From positions 1 to 64,000 of the forward strand of contig CACHPE010000003.1 of the NCBI GenBank assembly GCA_902581605.1: DNA of 64,000 nt, read 5' to 3'. The DNA is from an uncultured Pelagibacteraceae bacterium (GTDB taxonomy: Bacteria > Pseudomonadota > Alphaproteobacteria > Pelagibacterales > Pelagibacteraceae). The position numbers were made by a program, and so were the translations under genes. Position 1 is the stretch's first letter; each line of letters starts with the position of its first letter. Under the pieces are notes generated by a model, which was given only the letters and a program-made list of their open reading frames with translations, did not search any database and was not told the origin of the DNA. Below are positions 35,290-44,643 of the stretch, piece after piece.

Positions 35290-36158
35290 TGAAAAATATT
35301 TTTAAATTTTTAATGATAAGTTTATCCTTTTTGATGTTTAATTTTGAGACAGTACAAGCTGCAACAGCTACAGGAAATGCAGATGTTTACAAGGTTACAA
35401 TGAGAAAAATAGAATTATGCACTGGTTACACTGTTGTTGATTTTGATAATGTCCACACCGACGATGCGTGTCATAACGCAGTTGTGCTTGGTAGTGGAGA
35501 TAAAGTAGTTGATATAGCATCTGTTAATGCAGGTTCAGCTGCAGCAAGTTATGGAGACTCTGCTTTATTACCTTTAGGTGAAACTTACACACATTTGAGA
35601 GTTACAATTGATAGAAAATTTACAATTAAATCTGAGAGTGCAATCGATACTGGTGGATCAAGTGATACTGATAGCTGCGCTACTATTGCAACTGCCGACT
35701 CACAATATCAAAATGATGAGGCAACTGATAAGTATACTCACAAAGTTGCAGTAGCTGAAGGCGGTACAAATGCAGAAATGAATTTATATATGACTAATGG
35801 AAGACAATCAGATGAAAATACTGCGAATTATACACAATGCTTTAATGCAAATTGTTCACAAAAAAATACAAGTTGGAATTGGAATTATGCTAAAGATGCA
35901 TCAGAACTAACCTCAGCAATAGCAATGCGAACCATGAGATCATCATTGACTACTGATGATATTCAATTAGTTTATGCATTATCATCACCATATACAGTTG
36001 CTTTAATACCTCCAACAATTGACATTTCTTTTGGAACAAGAAATGCTATAGGAGTACAAGAGGTTAGTAACAGCGCGGGTGATGGCTCACCTACAGCTAA
36101 TGATGGAATGTGTTCATTTTATCCTGAAGAACCAATAGTAACTATTACAATTAAATAA
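35289..36158 (+). CDS. Exported hypothetical protein, translationally coupled to the barrel gene
   Basis: Signal peptide (..FNFETVQAATATG), paired Cys; start ATG overlaps the upstream stop (taATGa). Confidence 0.75.
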   Translation: MKNIFKFLMISLSFLMFNFETVQAATATGNADVYKVTMRKIELCTGYTVVDFDNVHTDDACHNAVVLGSGDKVVDIASVNAGSAAASYGDSALLPLGETYTHLRVTIDRKFTIKSESAIDTGGSSDTDSCATIATADSQYQNDEATDKYTHKVAVAEGGTNAEMNLYMTNGRQSDENTANYTQCFNANCSQKNTSWNWNYAKDASELTSAIAMRTMRSSLTTDDIQLVYALSSPYTVALIPPTIDISFGTRNAIGVQEVSNSAGDGSPTANDGMCSFYPEEPIVTITIK

Positions 36159-36329
36159 TTTTTATTAGAGATCATTTCAGTGTTCAAATTGAAATTTAAA
36201 ATAATTTATTAATGGCAAAAGACCTTTATATTTAAAGCTTAAGATTAAGAAAAAATATTATAAATCTATAATTAAAATAAAAGATTAAATTTAAAAAGCA
36301 AAGAAACAGTTAGCTTAAGGGGAAAAGGA

Positions 36330-36587
36330 TTAATTTTTTAAAAGATCTTGAAGTTTATTCTCTTTTTCTAAAGCTCTAACTTCATCATAACCACCGATAT
36401 GCTCTTCATCAAAGAAGATTTGGGGAATTGTTCTTCTACCATTAGCCTTTTTTATCATTTCATCCATGGCTCCATCAACTTTTGAAATATCAATTTCATT
36501 ATATGTTGCATTATTTCTTGCTAATAATCTTTTGGCTGCTTCACAATAATTGCAAAAAGGACCAGTATACATGGTAATTTTTTTCAT
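36330..36587 (-). CDS. grxC: Glutaredoxin 3
   Basis: YTGPFCNYCEAAKRLL, RRTIPQIFFDEEHIGGYDE. Confidence 0.95.
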   Translation of the reverse strand: MKKITMYTGPFCNYCEAAKRLLARNNATYNEIDISKVDGAMDEMIKKANGRRTIPQIFFDEEHIGGYDEVRALEKENKLQDLLKN

Positions 36588-36590
36588 AGA

Positions 36591-36887
36591 TTATAGATAA
36601 TCACCTTTTTTAATTTTTCTAGTAATTTCTTTTCTAGAGTATTCAAACTTTTTACGATGTTTTATACTTTTTTGATTTACTCTTTTTCTCCATAATCTAA
36701 ACGACGATGGTTTTAGAGACCTCCTCATAATTTTAATTACATCAGGTTCTTTCTTTCCAGTCTTTTTTTCAATTTCCTCGAAAGTTATTCTGTCTGCCCA
36801 AGCTGCCCAAATGATCCAATCAGGATCGTCCATTTTGGGTTCTGGATTTTTGACTTTAGTAACTGGCCTGTGACCTTTTTTTTTCAT
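36591..36887 (-). CDS. DUF2805/TIGR03643 family protein
   Basis: DDPDWIIWAAWADRITFEEIEKKTG...VIKIMRRSLKPSSFRLWRKRV. Confidence 0.8.
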   Translation of the reverse strand: MKKKGHRPVTKVKNPEPKMDDPDWIIWAAWADRITFEEIEKKTGKKEPDVIKIMRRSLKPSSFRLWRKRVNQKSIKHRKKFEYSRKEITRKIKKGDYL

Positions 36888-36950
36888 AAATCCTTTATAT
36901 TTGAAAAAAAAATTTAATGCATTTTTTTTTACCTTATGATATTATGAATA

Positions 36951-37005
36951 AGATAGTCCTTCTTAGCCATCTTTAGCTCCCGGTTTTTAAGGACTATCTT
37001 TTTTT
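36951..37005 (+). terminator. Intrinsic-terminator-like hairpin abutting the LysE start codon
   Basis: agatagtcctt (36951-36961) / aaggactatct (36989-36999), 27-nt loop, then a T-rich tract up to ATG 37006. Confidence 0.7.
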
Positions 37006-37620
37006 ATGCTCCCCCTAGATTTTATACTTTATCTACAGATAATTATTTTTTTATTTATCACACCTGGAACTCCCAGAATTGTAATTATTTCTTATTCAAT
37101 GAATTATGGTGTTGGTAAATGTGTATGGTCTGCGTTGGGTGATATAACTGCAAATTTGATTCAGGCTACTTTAGTTATTTTTGTGATTGGATCTTTTTTT
37201 TCAGAGAATTCAACAATACTTAATGCATTTAAATGGATAGGGATAATTTATTTATTATATTTAGCCTATGATATTTATAAATCTCGACCAAAAAGCATTT
37301 CAACTGAAGGAGAAATAGAAAAAAGTAACTTATCTTTTTTTAGAGATGGTTTTTTAGTTGCTGGCACAAGTCCTAAGGCTTGGATGTTTTTTCCTTTTAT
37401 TTTTCCTCAATTCATTGACTTTAATTCAAATTTATTAGCTCAATTTGTAATTTTAATTACAACTTACATCGTTTTAGATTTTTTATCTTTAATTGGTTAC
37501 GCAATGCTTGCACAGAAATTAATTAAGTGGATCACTGCAAATCCAAAAACAATAAATACAATTTCTGCGAGTGTTTTAGTTATTATTGCGGCAATAATCC
37601 TAATAACACAACAATATTGA
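37006..37620 (+). CDS. LysE-family amino acid exporter
   Basis: Six-TM LysE pattern with ITPGTPR near the N-terminus. Confidence 0.85.
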   Translation: MLPLDFILYLQIIIFLFITPGTPRIVIISYSMNYGVGKCVWSALGDITANLIQATLVIFVIGSFFSENSTILNAFKWIGIIYLLYLAYDIYKSRPKSISTEGEIEKSNLSFFRDGFLVAGTSPKAWMFFPFIFPQFIDFNSNLLAQFVILITTYIVLDFLSLIGYAMLAQKLIKWITANPKTINTISASVLVIIAAIILITQQY

Positions 37621-37706
37621 CCAATTTTGGCTCTTATTGCCACTTGCATAAAATAAAATTTCTTTATTTAATCAGTCAATAATTAATTAATTAAAGAGGA
37701 AATAAA

Positions 37707-38945
37707 ATGCGATTAAATAAGATAATTTTAAGTTTTGTTTCTGCATTAGTAATTTTATTTTCAACTTCTGTTGTATCATTTGCAAAAGTTGTTGGTGACA
37801 AAATTATTTTAGGTGCTGCTATTTCCCTAACTGGTAAATACTCATCGAATGGTGTTCATACTCAAAATGGTTACAACATGGCCGTTGACAGAATTAACAG
37901 CATGGGTGGTGTCAAAGTTGGTGGAAAAACTTATAAGTTTGATATTATTTATTATGATGATGAGTCAAACCCTAAGAGAGCTGCACAGCTTGCAGAAAGA
38001 TTAATTTCACAAGATGGTGTTGAGTTTATGCTTGGCCCTTACAGTTCTGGTTTAACTAAAGCGATTGCACCGGTTACTGAAAAATATGGTGTTCCAATGG
38101 TTGAAGCAAATGGTGCATCTAGATCTTTGTTTACAAAAGGTTACAAATATCTATTTGCTGTATTAGCTCCAGCTAATTTATATCTTGATGTTGCTATTGA
38201 TTTAGCAGTTGAAAAGAATAATGGAAAACCAGTGACAGTAGCAATGGCATTTGAACAAGATGCGTTTTCTCAAGATGTTAGATTGGGAGTTTTAGATGCA
38301 ATTAAAAGAACTGGCTCAAAAAAGGTAATAGATGATAAGTTACCAAAAGAGTTAAACGATATGGCTGCTACATTAGTTAAAGTCAAACAAATGAAGCCAG
38401 ATGTTCTTGTTGTATCAGGTCATACAAAAGGTGCACTTACTGCAATTAGACAAATTGCTGAAATGAAGGTAGATGTTCCAATGTTGGCTATGACTCACTG
38501 TGATGCTGCTAAACTATCAAAACAGCATGGCAAAAACTCACAGTATGCACTATGCGCTTCTCAATGGCACAAAACATTAACATACAAAGATAATTTCTTT
38601 AAAGATGGAATGACTTATGCGGCTGACTTTGAGAAAGAGTTTGGATATGATCCGCCTTATCAATCTGCAGAATCTTCTGCTGCGTTGTTAGTATTTAAAG
38701 ATGCTTTTGAAAGAGCAAATTCTTTTGATCAGAAGAAAGTAAGAGACGCTCTTGCAGCTACTAACATGCAAACATTCTATGGAAATATTAAATTTGCACC
38801 TGGTGGTCAAAATGTTGACAAACCTATGGTGCTTTTCCAAGTAATGTGTGATGACTCAGGTAAATGTGAGAATAAAGTTGTTGCGCCAACTAAATGGGCA
38901 TCAGCTAAGTTAATACATCCTGTTCCTAAGTGGTCAGAAAGATAA
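37707..38945 (+). CDS. livK: Branched-chain amino acid-type ABC substrate-binding protein
   Basis: Signal peptide; AISLTGKYSSNGVHTQNGYNMAVD periplasmic-binding type 1. Confidence 0.88.
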   Translation: MRLNKIILSFVSALVILFSTSVVSFAKVVGDKIILGAAISLTGKYSSNGVHTQNGYNMAVDRINSMGGVKVGGKTYKFDIIYYDDESNPKRAAQLAERLISQDGVEFMLGPYSSGLTKAIAPVTEKYGVPMVEANGASRSLFTKGYKYLFAVLAPANLYLDVAIDLAVEKNNGKPVTVAMAFEQDAFSQDVRLGVLDAIKRTGSKKVIDDKLPKELNDMAATLVKVKQMKPDVLVVSGHTKGALTAIRQIAEMKVDVPMLAMTHCDAAKLSKQHGKNSQYALCASQWHKTLTYKDNFFKDGMTYAADFEKEFGYDPPYQSAESSAALLVFKDAFERANSFDQKKVRDALAATNMQTFYGNIKFAPGGQNVDKPMVLFQVMCDDSGKCENKVVAPTKWASAKLIHPVPKWSER

Positions 38946-38960
38946 AATAAAAAATATCAA

Positions 38961-38989
38961 AGCCCCCTAGTATTAGGGGGCTTTTTTTT
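38961..38989 (+). terminator. Intrinsic terminator/attenuator between SBP and livH
   Basis: agccccctagtattagggggct followed by an unbroken T tract. Confidence 0.9.
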
Positions 38990-39009
38990 ATATAACCCAA
39001 ATACTTTTT

Positions 39010-39903
39010 ATGGATTTCATGGTTTTCCAATATCCGATGATAACTGTCCAAGCTTGCTTGGATGGAATTCTTCTTGGAATTTTATTTGCATTGATTGCTT
39101 ATGGGATGGCTCTTCAATGGGGAGTGATGAACATAATTAATATTGCACAAGGAGATCTTGTTATCCTGGGAGGGTATATTGCTTACTTTATGTATCTCTA
39201 CGGTATTCATCCAGCATGGGGTGTAATTGTTGCACCAGTAATAATGTATTTTCTAGGTGTACTAATTTACAAACTGGTTATTAACAAAGTAGTTGATAGA
39301 GACTTATTTATCTCCATATTAGCAACTTTTGGAATAAGTATTCTGTTCATGCAACTAATGAATTTTGCATTTGGCGCAGACGTTGTACTTGCAAACTCAG
39401 ATTATGGAACAACGATGTTGTTTAACAATAATGTTGTGTTGCCAAACTCAAAATTGTTTTCAGCTTTTATAAGTATTTTATTCGCAATATGTCTAGTAAT
39501 TTACATGAAAAAATCTAAGCTTGGACGTGCGATTAGAGCTACTGCACAAAATGCTAGAGCTGCTAAAATTTTAGGTGTTGATACAGAAAAAGTTTATGCA
39601 GCAACTTTTGGGATAAATGCTGCGCTTTGTGGTGTTGCTGGAGCTTTAATTTCAATAACATTTACAATTCACCCTTATATGGGATTACCATATACAATTC
39701 GATCATTTATGATCGTTATAGTTGCAGGCTTAGGAAATTTACCAGGAGTTGCAATGTCTGGTATGGGTCTTGGTGTATTTGAGGAATTTGCAGACTATAT
39801 TCTAGGAACAGAATTTAGAATTGGCTCTGTATTTTTACTATTAGTATTAATTTTAGTTTACAGAAGATTTAAACTTTCAAGAAAAAGAGAGTACCTAAAG
39901 TGA
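39010..39903 (+). CDS. livH: Branched-chain amino acid ABC permease LivH-like
   Basis: LivH-type permease; synteny. Confidence 0.9.
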   Translation: MDFMVFQYPMITVQACLDGILLGILFALIAYGMALQWGVMNIINIAQGDLVILGGYIAYFMYLYGIHPAWGVIVAPVIMYFLGVLIYKLVINKVVDRDLFISILATFGISILFMQLMNFAFGADVVLANSDYGTTMLFNNNVVLPNSKLFSAFISILFAICLVIYMKKSKLGRAIRATAQNARAAKILGVDTEKVYAATFGINAALCGVAGALISITFTIHPYMGLPYTIRSFMIVIVAGLGNLPGVAMSGMGLGVFEEFADYILGTEFRIGSVFLLLVLILVYRRFKLSRKREYLK

Positions 39904-40082
39904 AAAAAGTTGAAATTACAGATGATTCTGGAAAAATAATTAAAGTTGATATCGAAAAATTTAAAAAACATATAGATGAGTATCATTTAAATGGATCAAG
40001 CCTACATGAGGAAAATGGACATTATTTTACAGTTGACCAAAAATTTAGAGATAAAATAAACAGCTTATATGAACAAAAATAA
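39900..40082 (+). CDS. Small hypothetical protein (60 aa) between livH and livM, GTG start
   Basis: 4-nt overlap with the livH stop and 14-nt overlap with livM; soluble charged protein. Confidence 0.6.
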   Translation: MKKVEITDDSGKIIKVDIEKFKKHIDEYHLNGSSLHEENGHYFTVDQKFRDKINSLYEQK

Positions 40083-41121
40083 TTTAATTTTATACTCTGG
40101 TATTTTGATCTTTGGTTTAGCAGCGCCATTCCTTTTTCCAGCCTTTAAAGTTCAGTTATCAATACTATGTGTGTTGATAGTGCTCGCGACCACTTGGAAT
40201 ATCCAAGGTGGCGAGATGGGTTATAATTCGTTTGGAAATATTTTGTTTTATGGTCTTGGGATGTATCTTTGTGCGTCGGTTCAAGTTGGGATGTTCTTTC
40301 CGTTAGCAGAATGGACGGAGAGTGGTGGTGAAAAAACATTTGTTCATACTCCTGCTCAATTTTTTCAAGGAATGGCTGTTGGGTTAGTTGTTGCAGCTAT
40401 AGTTCCAACCATTATTGCTGGTTTAATTGGATATTCAATTTTAGGTCTGAGAGGGCATTACTTTGCAATCTGCACATTAGGTTTAGGAGTGGCTGCTGGT
40501 GAAATTTCTGGAGGAATAGAAATTATTGGTGCAGGTCAAGGATTTACAACACCTCCATTTCCAGACGTTGGGAGTTTAGAGGCAAGAGGAGAGTTTTTTT
40601 ATTTCTTAAGTTTCTTTACTTTAATTCTGACTTTTATTGCAGTGCGTTCAATTTATTCTACGAGATTTAAATTAATACTTAATGCTATCAGAGACAATGA
40701 GGATAAAGCTGAAGCAATGGGTATTGAAACAATGAAATATAAAATTATTGGTTGGATGATCTCAGCTTTCTTTTGTGGATTGGCCGGTGGAATAATGGGT
40801 GGATTAGTTGGCTACATAGACTCTACAGACGTGGCTTTTGATGGAAGAGAGATGGGTGTATTCATGGTATTGATGGCAATACTTGGAGGAAAAGGAACAC
40901 TTTGGGGTCCGATTATAGGTGCAACTATATTCCATATATTTAAAGAAGGTTTTTGGACATTCTTTTTAGGTTGGCAGTATGTTGCTCTTGGAGTTTTGAT
41001 TGTAGTAATTGTGATTTATTTCCCAGAAGGAATTATGGGATGGTTAAGAGAAAAATATCCAGAACGTTTCGGTGAAGTAGTTGATGAAAAAGATCGTAAA
41101 GCACAGGTAGAACTTAAATGA
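40069..41121 (+). CDS. livM: Branched-chain amino acid ABC permease LivM-like
   Basis: GLRGHYFAICTLGLGVAAGEI, synteny. Confidence 0.9.
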   Translation: MNKNNLILYSGILIFGLAAPFLFPAFKVQLSILCVLIVLATTWNIQGGEMGYNSFGNILFYGLGMYLCASVQVGMFFPLAEWTESGGEKTFVHTPAQFFQGMAVGLVVAAIVPTIIAGLIGYSILGLRGHYFAICTLGLGVAAGEISGGIEIIGAGQGFTTPPFPDVGSLEARGEFFYFLSFFTLILTFIAVRSIYSTRFKLILNAIRDNEDKAEAMGIETMKYKIIGWMISAFFCGLAGGIMGGLVGYIDSTDVAFDGREMGVFMVLMAILGGKGTLWGPIIGATIFHIFKEGFWTFFLGWQYVALGVLIVVIVIYFPEGIMGWLREKYPERFGEVVDEKDRKAQVELK

Positions 41122-41858
41122 GTATTTTAGAAGTAAGCAATGTAAGTAAATCATTTGGTGGTGTTAAAGCTAATGTCGACATCTCAATGAATGTTGAAAA
41201 AGGTAAGATAGTTGGATTAATTGGGCCAAACGGTTCAGGCAAAACTACATTGTTTAATTCAATTGTAGGGACTTACCCTATTGATAATGGATCTATTAAA
41301 TTTAATGGTAAAGAAGTTTCTGAGTTACCAGTCCCAGTTATTGCTAAGCTAGGGCTATTAAGAACGTTTCAACAAACTAGAATTTATGGAAAACTTAATT
41401 GCATAGAAAATATGCTCATTAGTCACAAAGGTAGTGATGCAAATTTAATGAAAATATTTTCTAAAATTCCAAAAGAATTGACTGAAAAAGCAGAAAATCT
41501 GCTAAATTTTGTAGGATTATATCAAAAAAGAAAGCTAAGAGCAGGAGATCTATCTTTTGGTCAACAAAAATTATTAGAATTGGCAATGGCATTAATGAAT
41601 GAACCAGAGATGTTACTGCTAGATGAGCCTACAGCTGGAATTAATCCAACTCTAATAAATGGTATTATTGATAGATTAATTAAAGTAAATCAAGATTTTG
41701 GAATAACACTTTTAGTGATTGAGCATAACATGAGAGTGATTATGCAATTAGCAGAAAATATTTTTTGTTTAGCTCACGGTAAAATGTTGGCTAATGGATC
41801 ACCAGATGAAATTAAAAATGATAAACGTGTCATTGATGCGTATTTAGGAGCTCAATAA
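41118..41858 (+). CDS. livG: Branched-chain amino acid ABC ATPase LivG-like
   Basis: GPNGSGKTTLFN, LSFGQQKLLELAMAL. Confidence 0.93.
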   Translation: MSILEVSNVSKSFGGVKANVDISMNVEKGKIVGLIGPNGSGKTTLFNSIVGTYPIDNGSIKFNGKEVSELPVPVIAKLGLLRTFQQTRIYGKLNCIENMLISHKGSDANLMKIFSKIPKELTEKAENLLNFVGLYQKRKLRAGDLSFGQQKLLELAMALMNEPEMLLLDEPTAGINPTLINGIIDRLIKVNQDFGITLLVIEHNMRVIMQLAENIFCLAHGKMLANGSPDEIKNDKRVIDAYLGAQ

Positions 41859-42643
41859 TGTCTAACCAATATGAAGTATTAGGAAAAGCTCCAACACCAG
41901 ATGATTTAAAAAAATTATCTCCAAACGAAGTTCATTTAACCATTAAAAATTTAAATGCAGGTTATGGAAAAATGGAAATTTTACATAACTTTGATTTATT
42001 CGTAAACAAAGCTCAGTCTTTATGTTTAATTGGTCCCAATGGTGCAGGTAAATCTACAATTCTTCACTCAATATATGGTTTTACAAATATTTTTTCTGGT
42101 CAAATTGAACTTGAAGGAAAAGAAATTACAAATCTTACCCCGGCAGAAAAGTTAAAGTCAGTTGGTATAGCTTATATATTACAAGATAACTCAGTATTTC
42201 CGGATATGACAGTAGAAGAAAACTTATTAATGGGAGGATACATAAAAGAAAAAACAGATGAGTCATTTGAAGAGGCTGAAAGAATTTTTGAAAAATATGA
42301 AAGGCTTAGAAATAGAAGAAACCAACCTGCAAAAGTTTTATCTGGCGGTGAGAGAAGATTACTAGAAATATCAAGAGCGTTAGTTATGAAACCTTCAATA
42401 CTTTTAGTAGATGAACCATCAATTGGACTTGAACCCAGATATATTGAAATGGTTTTTGAAATATTAAGAGATCTTCAGCAAAATGAAAAAAAAACAATCA
42501 TTCTAGTTGAGCAAAATGCCAAAAAAGGATTAGAGTTTGCAGATATTGGATACGTTTTAGTATCTGGGCAAACTGCAATTGCAGGTAAAGGAAATGATTT
42601 ACTTCAAAATCCTGATGTTGGTAGACTGTTCCTAGGTGGATAA
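41858..42643 (+). CDS. livF: Branched-chain amino acid ABC ATPase LivF-like
   Basis: GPNGAGKSTILHSI, LSGGERRLLEISRAL. Confidence 0.93.
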   Translation: MSNQYEVLGKAPTPDDLKKLSPNEVHLTIKNLNAGYGKMEILHNFDLFVNKAQSLCLIGPNGAGKSTILHSIYGFTNIFSGQIELEGKEITNLTPAEKLKSVGIAYILQDNSVFPDMTVEENLLMGGYIKEKTDESFEEAERIFEKYERLRNRRNQPAKVLSGGERRLLEISRALVMKPSILLVDEPSIGLEPRYIEMVFEILRDLQQNEKKTIILVEQNAKKGLEFADIGYVLVSGQTAIAGKGNDLLQNPDVGRLFLGG

Positions 42644-43347
42644 TGATTAATAAAAATTTTTTCTTTAAAGGATATAGATCTATATTTACTCATGATAGTC
42701 CAGCTATAGCTCTAACTTGTTGCTTTATAGCGATTGGAGCTCTATTTAACAATTTAGGTTTTAATATTCAGGAAAGTATTTTTTCAACTGTTTTAACTTA
42801 TGCTTTACCAGGCTCACTAGTAATGGCAGAGTCCATGTTAATTGGAGCATCTTTGTTAAATATTTTTTTGGCAGTATGGATTGTGAATGCGAGACTTTAC
42901 CCTATGGCTGTATCTTTATTTCCGTTAATGATGCATAGAAGTCAACCTAAGTGGAAGTATTATTTTTCATGTCATTTCATTGCTATTTCCGCATGGCTAA
43001 TCATGAAAAGCAATTATAAAAATATTCCAAAAAAACATAGAATTGATTATTGGATTGGTATTGGAAGCGCAACAGTAAGTGTATCAGTAATTGGAACATT
43101 TTTAGGTTTCTCTTTTTCAGAACATTTGAATAAAGATATGATGTTGGGTTTAGCAATTCTTAATCCAGTTTATTTTCTATGTATGATGATTGGTGCATCT
43201 AAAACTATACCAGTAACTCTATCAGTTTTATTTGGAACTATATTAGGCCCAATTATTTATTTACTCTCACCAGAGTGGTCAATTTTGATAGCAGGAATAA
43301 TTGGGGGAACCTTAGCTTATCTAGTAGGAGAGCACAGTGTCAGCTAA
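42643..43347 (+). CDS. azlC: AzlC-family branched-chain amino acid permease
   Basis: AzlC topology, adjacent AzlD-like gene. Confidence 0.85.
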   Translation: MINKNFFFKGYRSIFTHDSPAIALTCCFIAIGALFNNLGFNIQESIFSTVLTYALPGSLVMAESMLIGASLLNIFLAVWIVNARLYPMAVSLFPLMMHRSQPKWKYYFSCHFIAISAWLIMKSNYKNIPKKHRIDYWIGIGSATVSVSVIGTFLGFSFSEHLNKDMMLGLAILNPVYFLCMMIGASKTIPVTLSVLFGTILGPIIYLLSPEWSILIAGIIGGTLAYLVGEHSVS

Positions 43348-43660
43348 TATTGTTTACGCAATTCTTGTTACGTCTTTAGCAACATTTTTGTCTAGATTTT
43401 TGGGCGCTCTAACATCTGAGGGTATAAAAGAAACTTCTAAGCTTTTTAAGTGGTTTAATTGTTTAGCCTATGCAACTTTGGCAGCACTAATAGCTAGAAC
43501 TATAATTTTTCCTGCTGGTGTTTTGGTAGATGCTAGTTATTACAGTAGATCAATTGTTGTGTTTATGTCCTTGTTTGTTTTTTTTATTTCTAAGAAAAAC
43601 TTTGTTTATCCAACAATTTTCTCAGCTATTTGTATGGCAATAATAAACAATTATATCTGA
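43337..43660 (+). CDS. azlD: AzlD-family protein
   Basis: 107 aa, RFLGALTSEG...; directly after azlC with overlap (GTG start). Confidence 0.8.
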   Translation: MSANIVYAILVTSLATFLSRFLGALTSEGIKETSKLFKWFNCLAYATLAALIARTIIFPAGVLVDASYYSRSIVVFMSLFVFFISKKNFVYPTIFSAICMAIINNYI

Positions 43661-43699
43661 TTAAATTGATTTATAAAAAAAGGTAAAATAAAATTTAGA

Positions 43700-44611
43700 A
43701 TGCAAAAAATTATAGGCATAGACATTCAAAAACATGACAAATCAAATAGGATTATAAAAATTAGTTTAGAAAATGAAATAATAGATAAATTAATTTTCCC
43801 TTTTAATAAATTTGATTTAACAGCATTAGAGCTAAAACCATTTACAAGATTTACTTTAGCTAAAAGTTTAGATGATTTAACAAATAATAAATTAAGCGAA
43901 TTAATGAACTCAATTATTAAAGATAGATCTACAGGTTGCTTTATTATTGGACCAAAAAATATAACCGCAAAAATTAATGATACATTTTTAGTTAAGTTAT
44001 CAACTGCAATAGCTCATCTAATTGGTGTACCTAATCATGATGCCATGGCAGGAAAATATTATGCTCGTTTTCAAGTTAAACATGAAGATACTAGCGACTC
44101 TTACCTAAGGAAGGCTTATAGGAATATGGATCTTCATACAGATGGGACATATGTGAAAGATGTTACCGATTGGTTAATTATGACAAAAATTGATGAGCAA
44201 AATGTTGAAGGTGGTGAAACAGCTATGTTACACCTTGATGACTGGGAGCATTGTGATGATTTATATAATGATCCAGTTGGGAGACAAAATTTTGTTTGGG
44301 GGTCACCAAAAAGTAAAAATATTGATTACAAAGTAGAGCACCCAGTTTTTTCGACTGATAAAGAGGGAAGACCAACAATATCTTATATAGATCAATTTCC
44401 AGAACCTCAAAATATGGATCAAGGAAATTTTTTACAAAGATTATCTGATGGATTAGAGGAAAGTAAAAATAAAATAATTACGAAATTACCTGTTGGATAC
44501 TCTGTGATTGCAAATAATTATTTCTGGCTTCATGGAAGAAAACCTTTCAAAGAAAACAAGGAATTAAGCAGAGAATTACTAAGAATTAGAGGTTCTTTTT
44601 TTGTTAATTAA
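43700..44611 (+). CDS. glaH: Glutarate 2-hydroxylase (GlaH/CsiD-like 2OG dioxygenase)
   Basis: AGKYYARFQVKHEDTSDSYLRKAYRNMDLHTDGTYVKDVTDWLIMTKIDEQNVEGGETAMLHLDDWEH closely resembles E. coli CsiD/GlaH. Confidence 0.88.
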   Translation: MQKIIGIDIQKHDKSNRIIKISLENEIIDKLIFPFNKFDLTALELKPFTRFTLAKSLDDLTNNKLSELMNSIIKDRSTGCFIIGPKNITAKINDTFLVKLSTAIAHLIGVPNHDAMAGKYYARFQVKHEDTSDSYLRKAYRNMDLHTDGTYVKDVTDWLIMTKIDEQNVEGGETAMLHLDDWEHCDDLYNDPVGRQNFVWGSPKSKNIDYKVEHPVFSTDKEGRPTISYIDQFPEPQNMDQGNFLQRLSDGLEESKNKIITKLPVGYSVIANNYFWLHGRKPFKENKELSRELLRIRGSFFVN

Positions 44612-44643
44612 TTCATTATAATCAATATAAAGTATCCAAAATT

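Noticed and set aside
37621-37706. Possible sigma54 promoter upstream of livK (TTGGCTCTTATTGCC)
   Set aside because: GG-to-GC spacing is 8 rather than the required 10.
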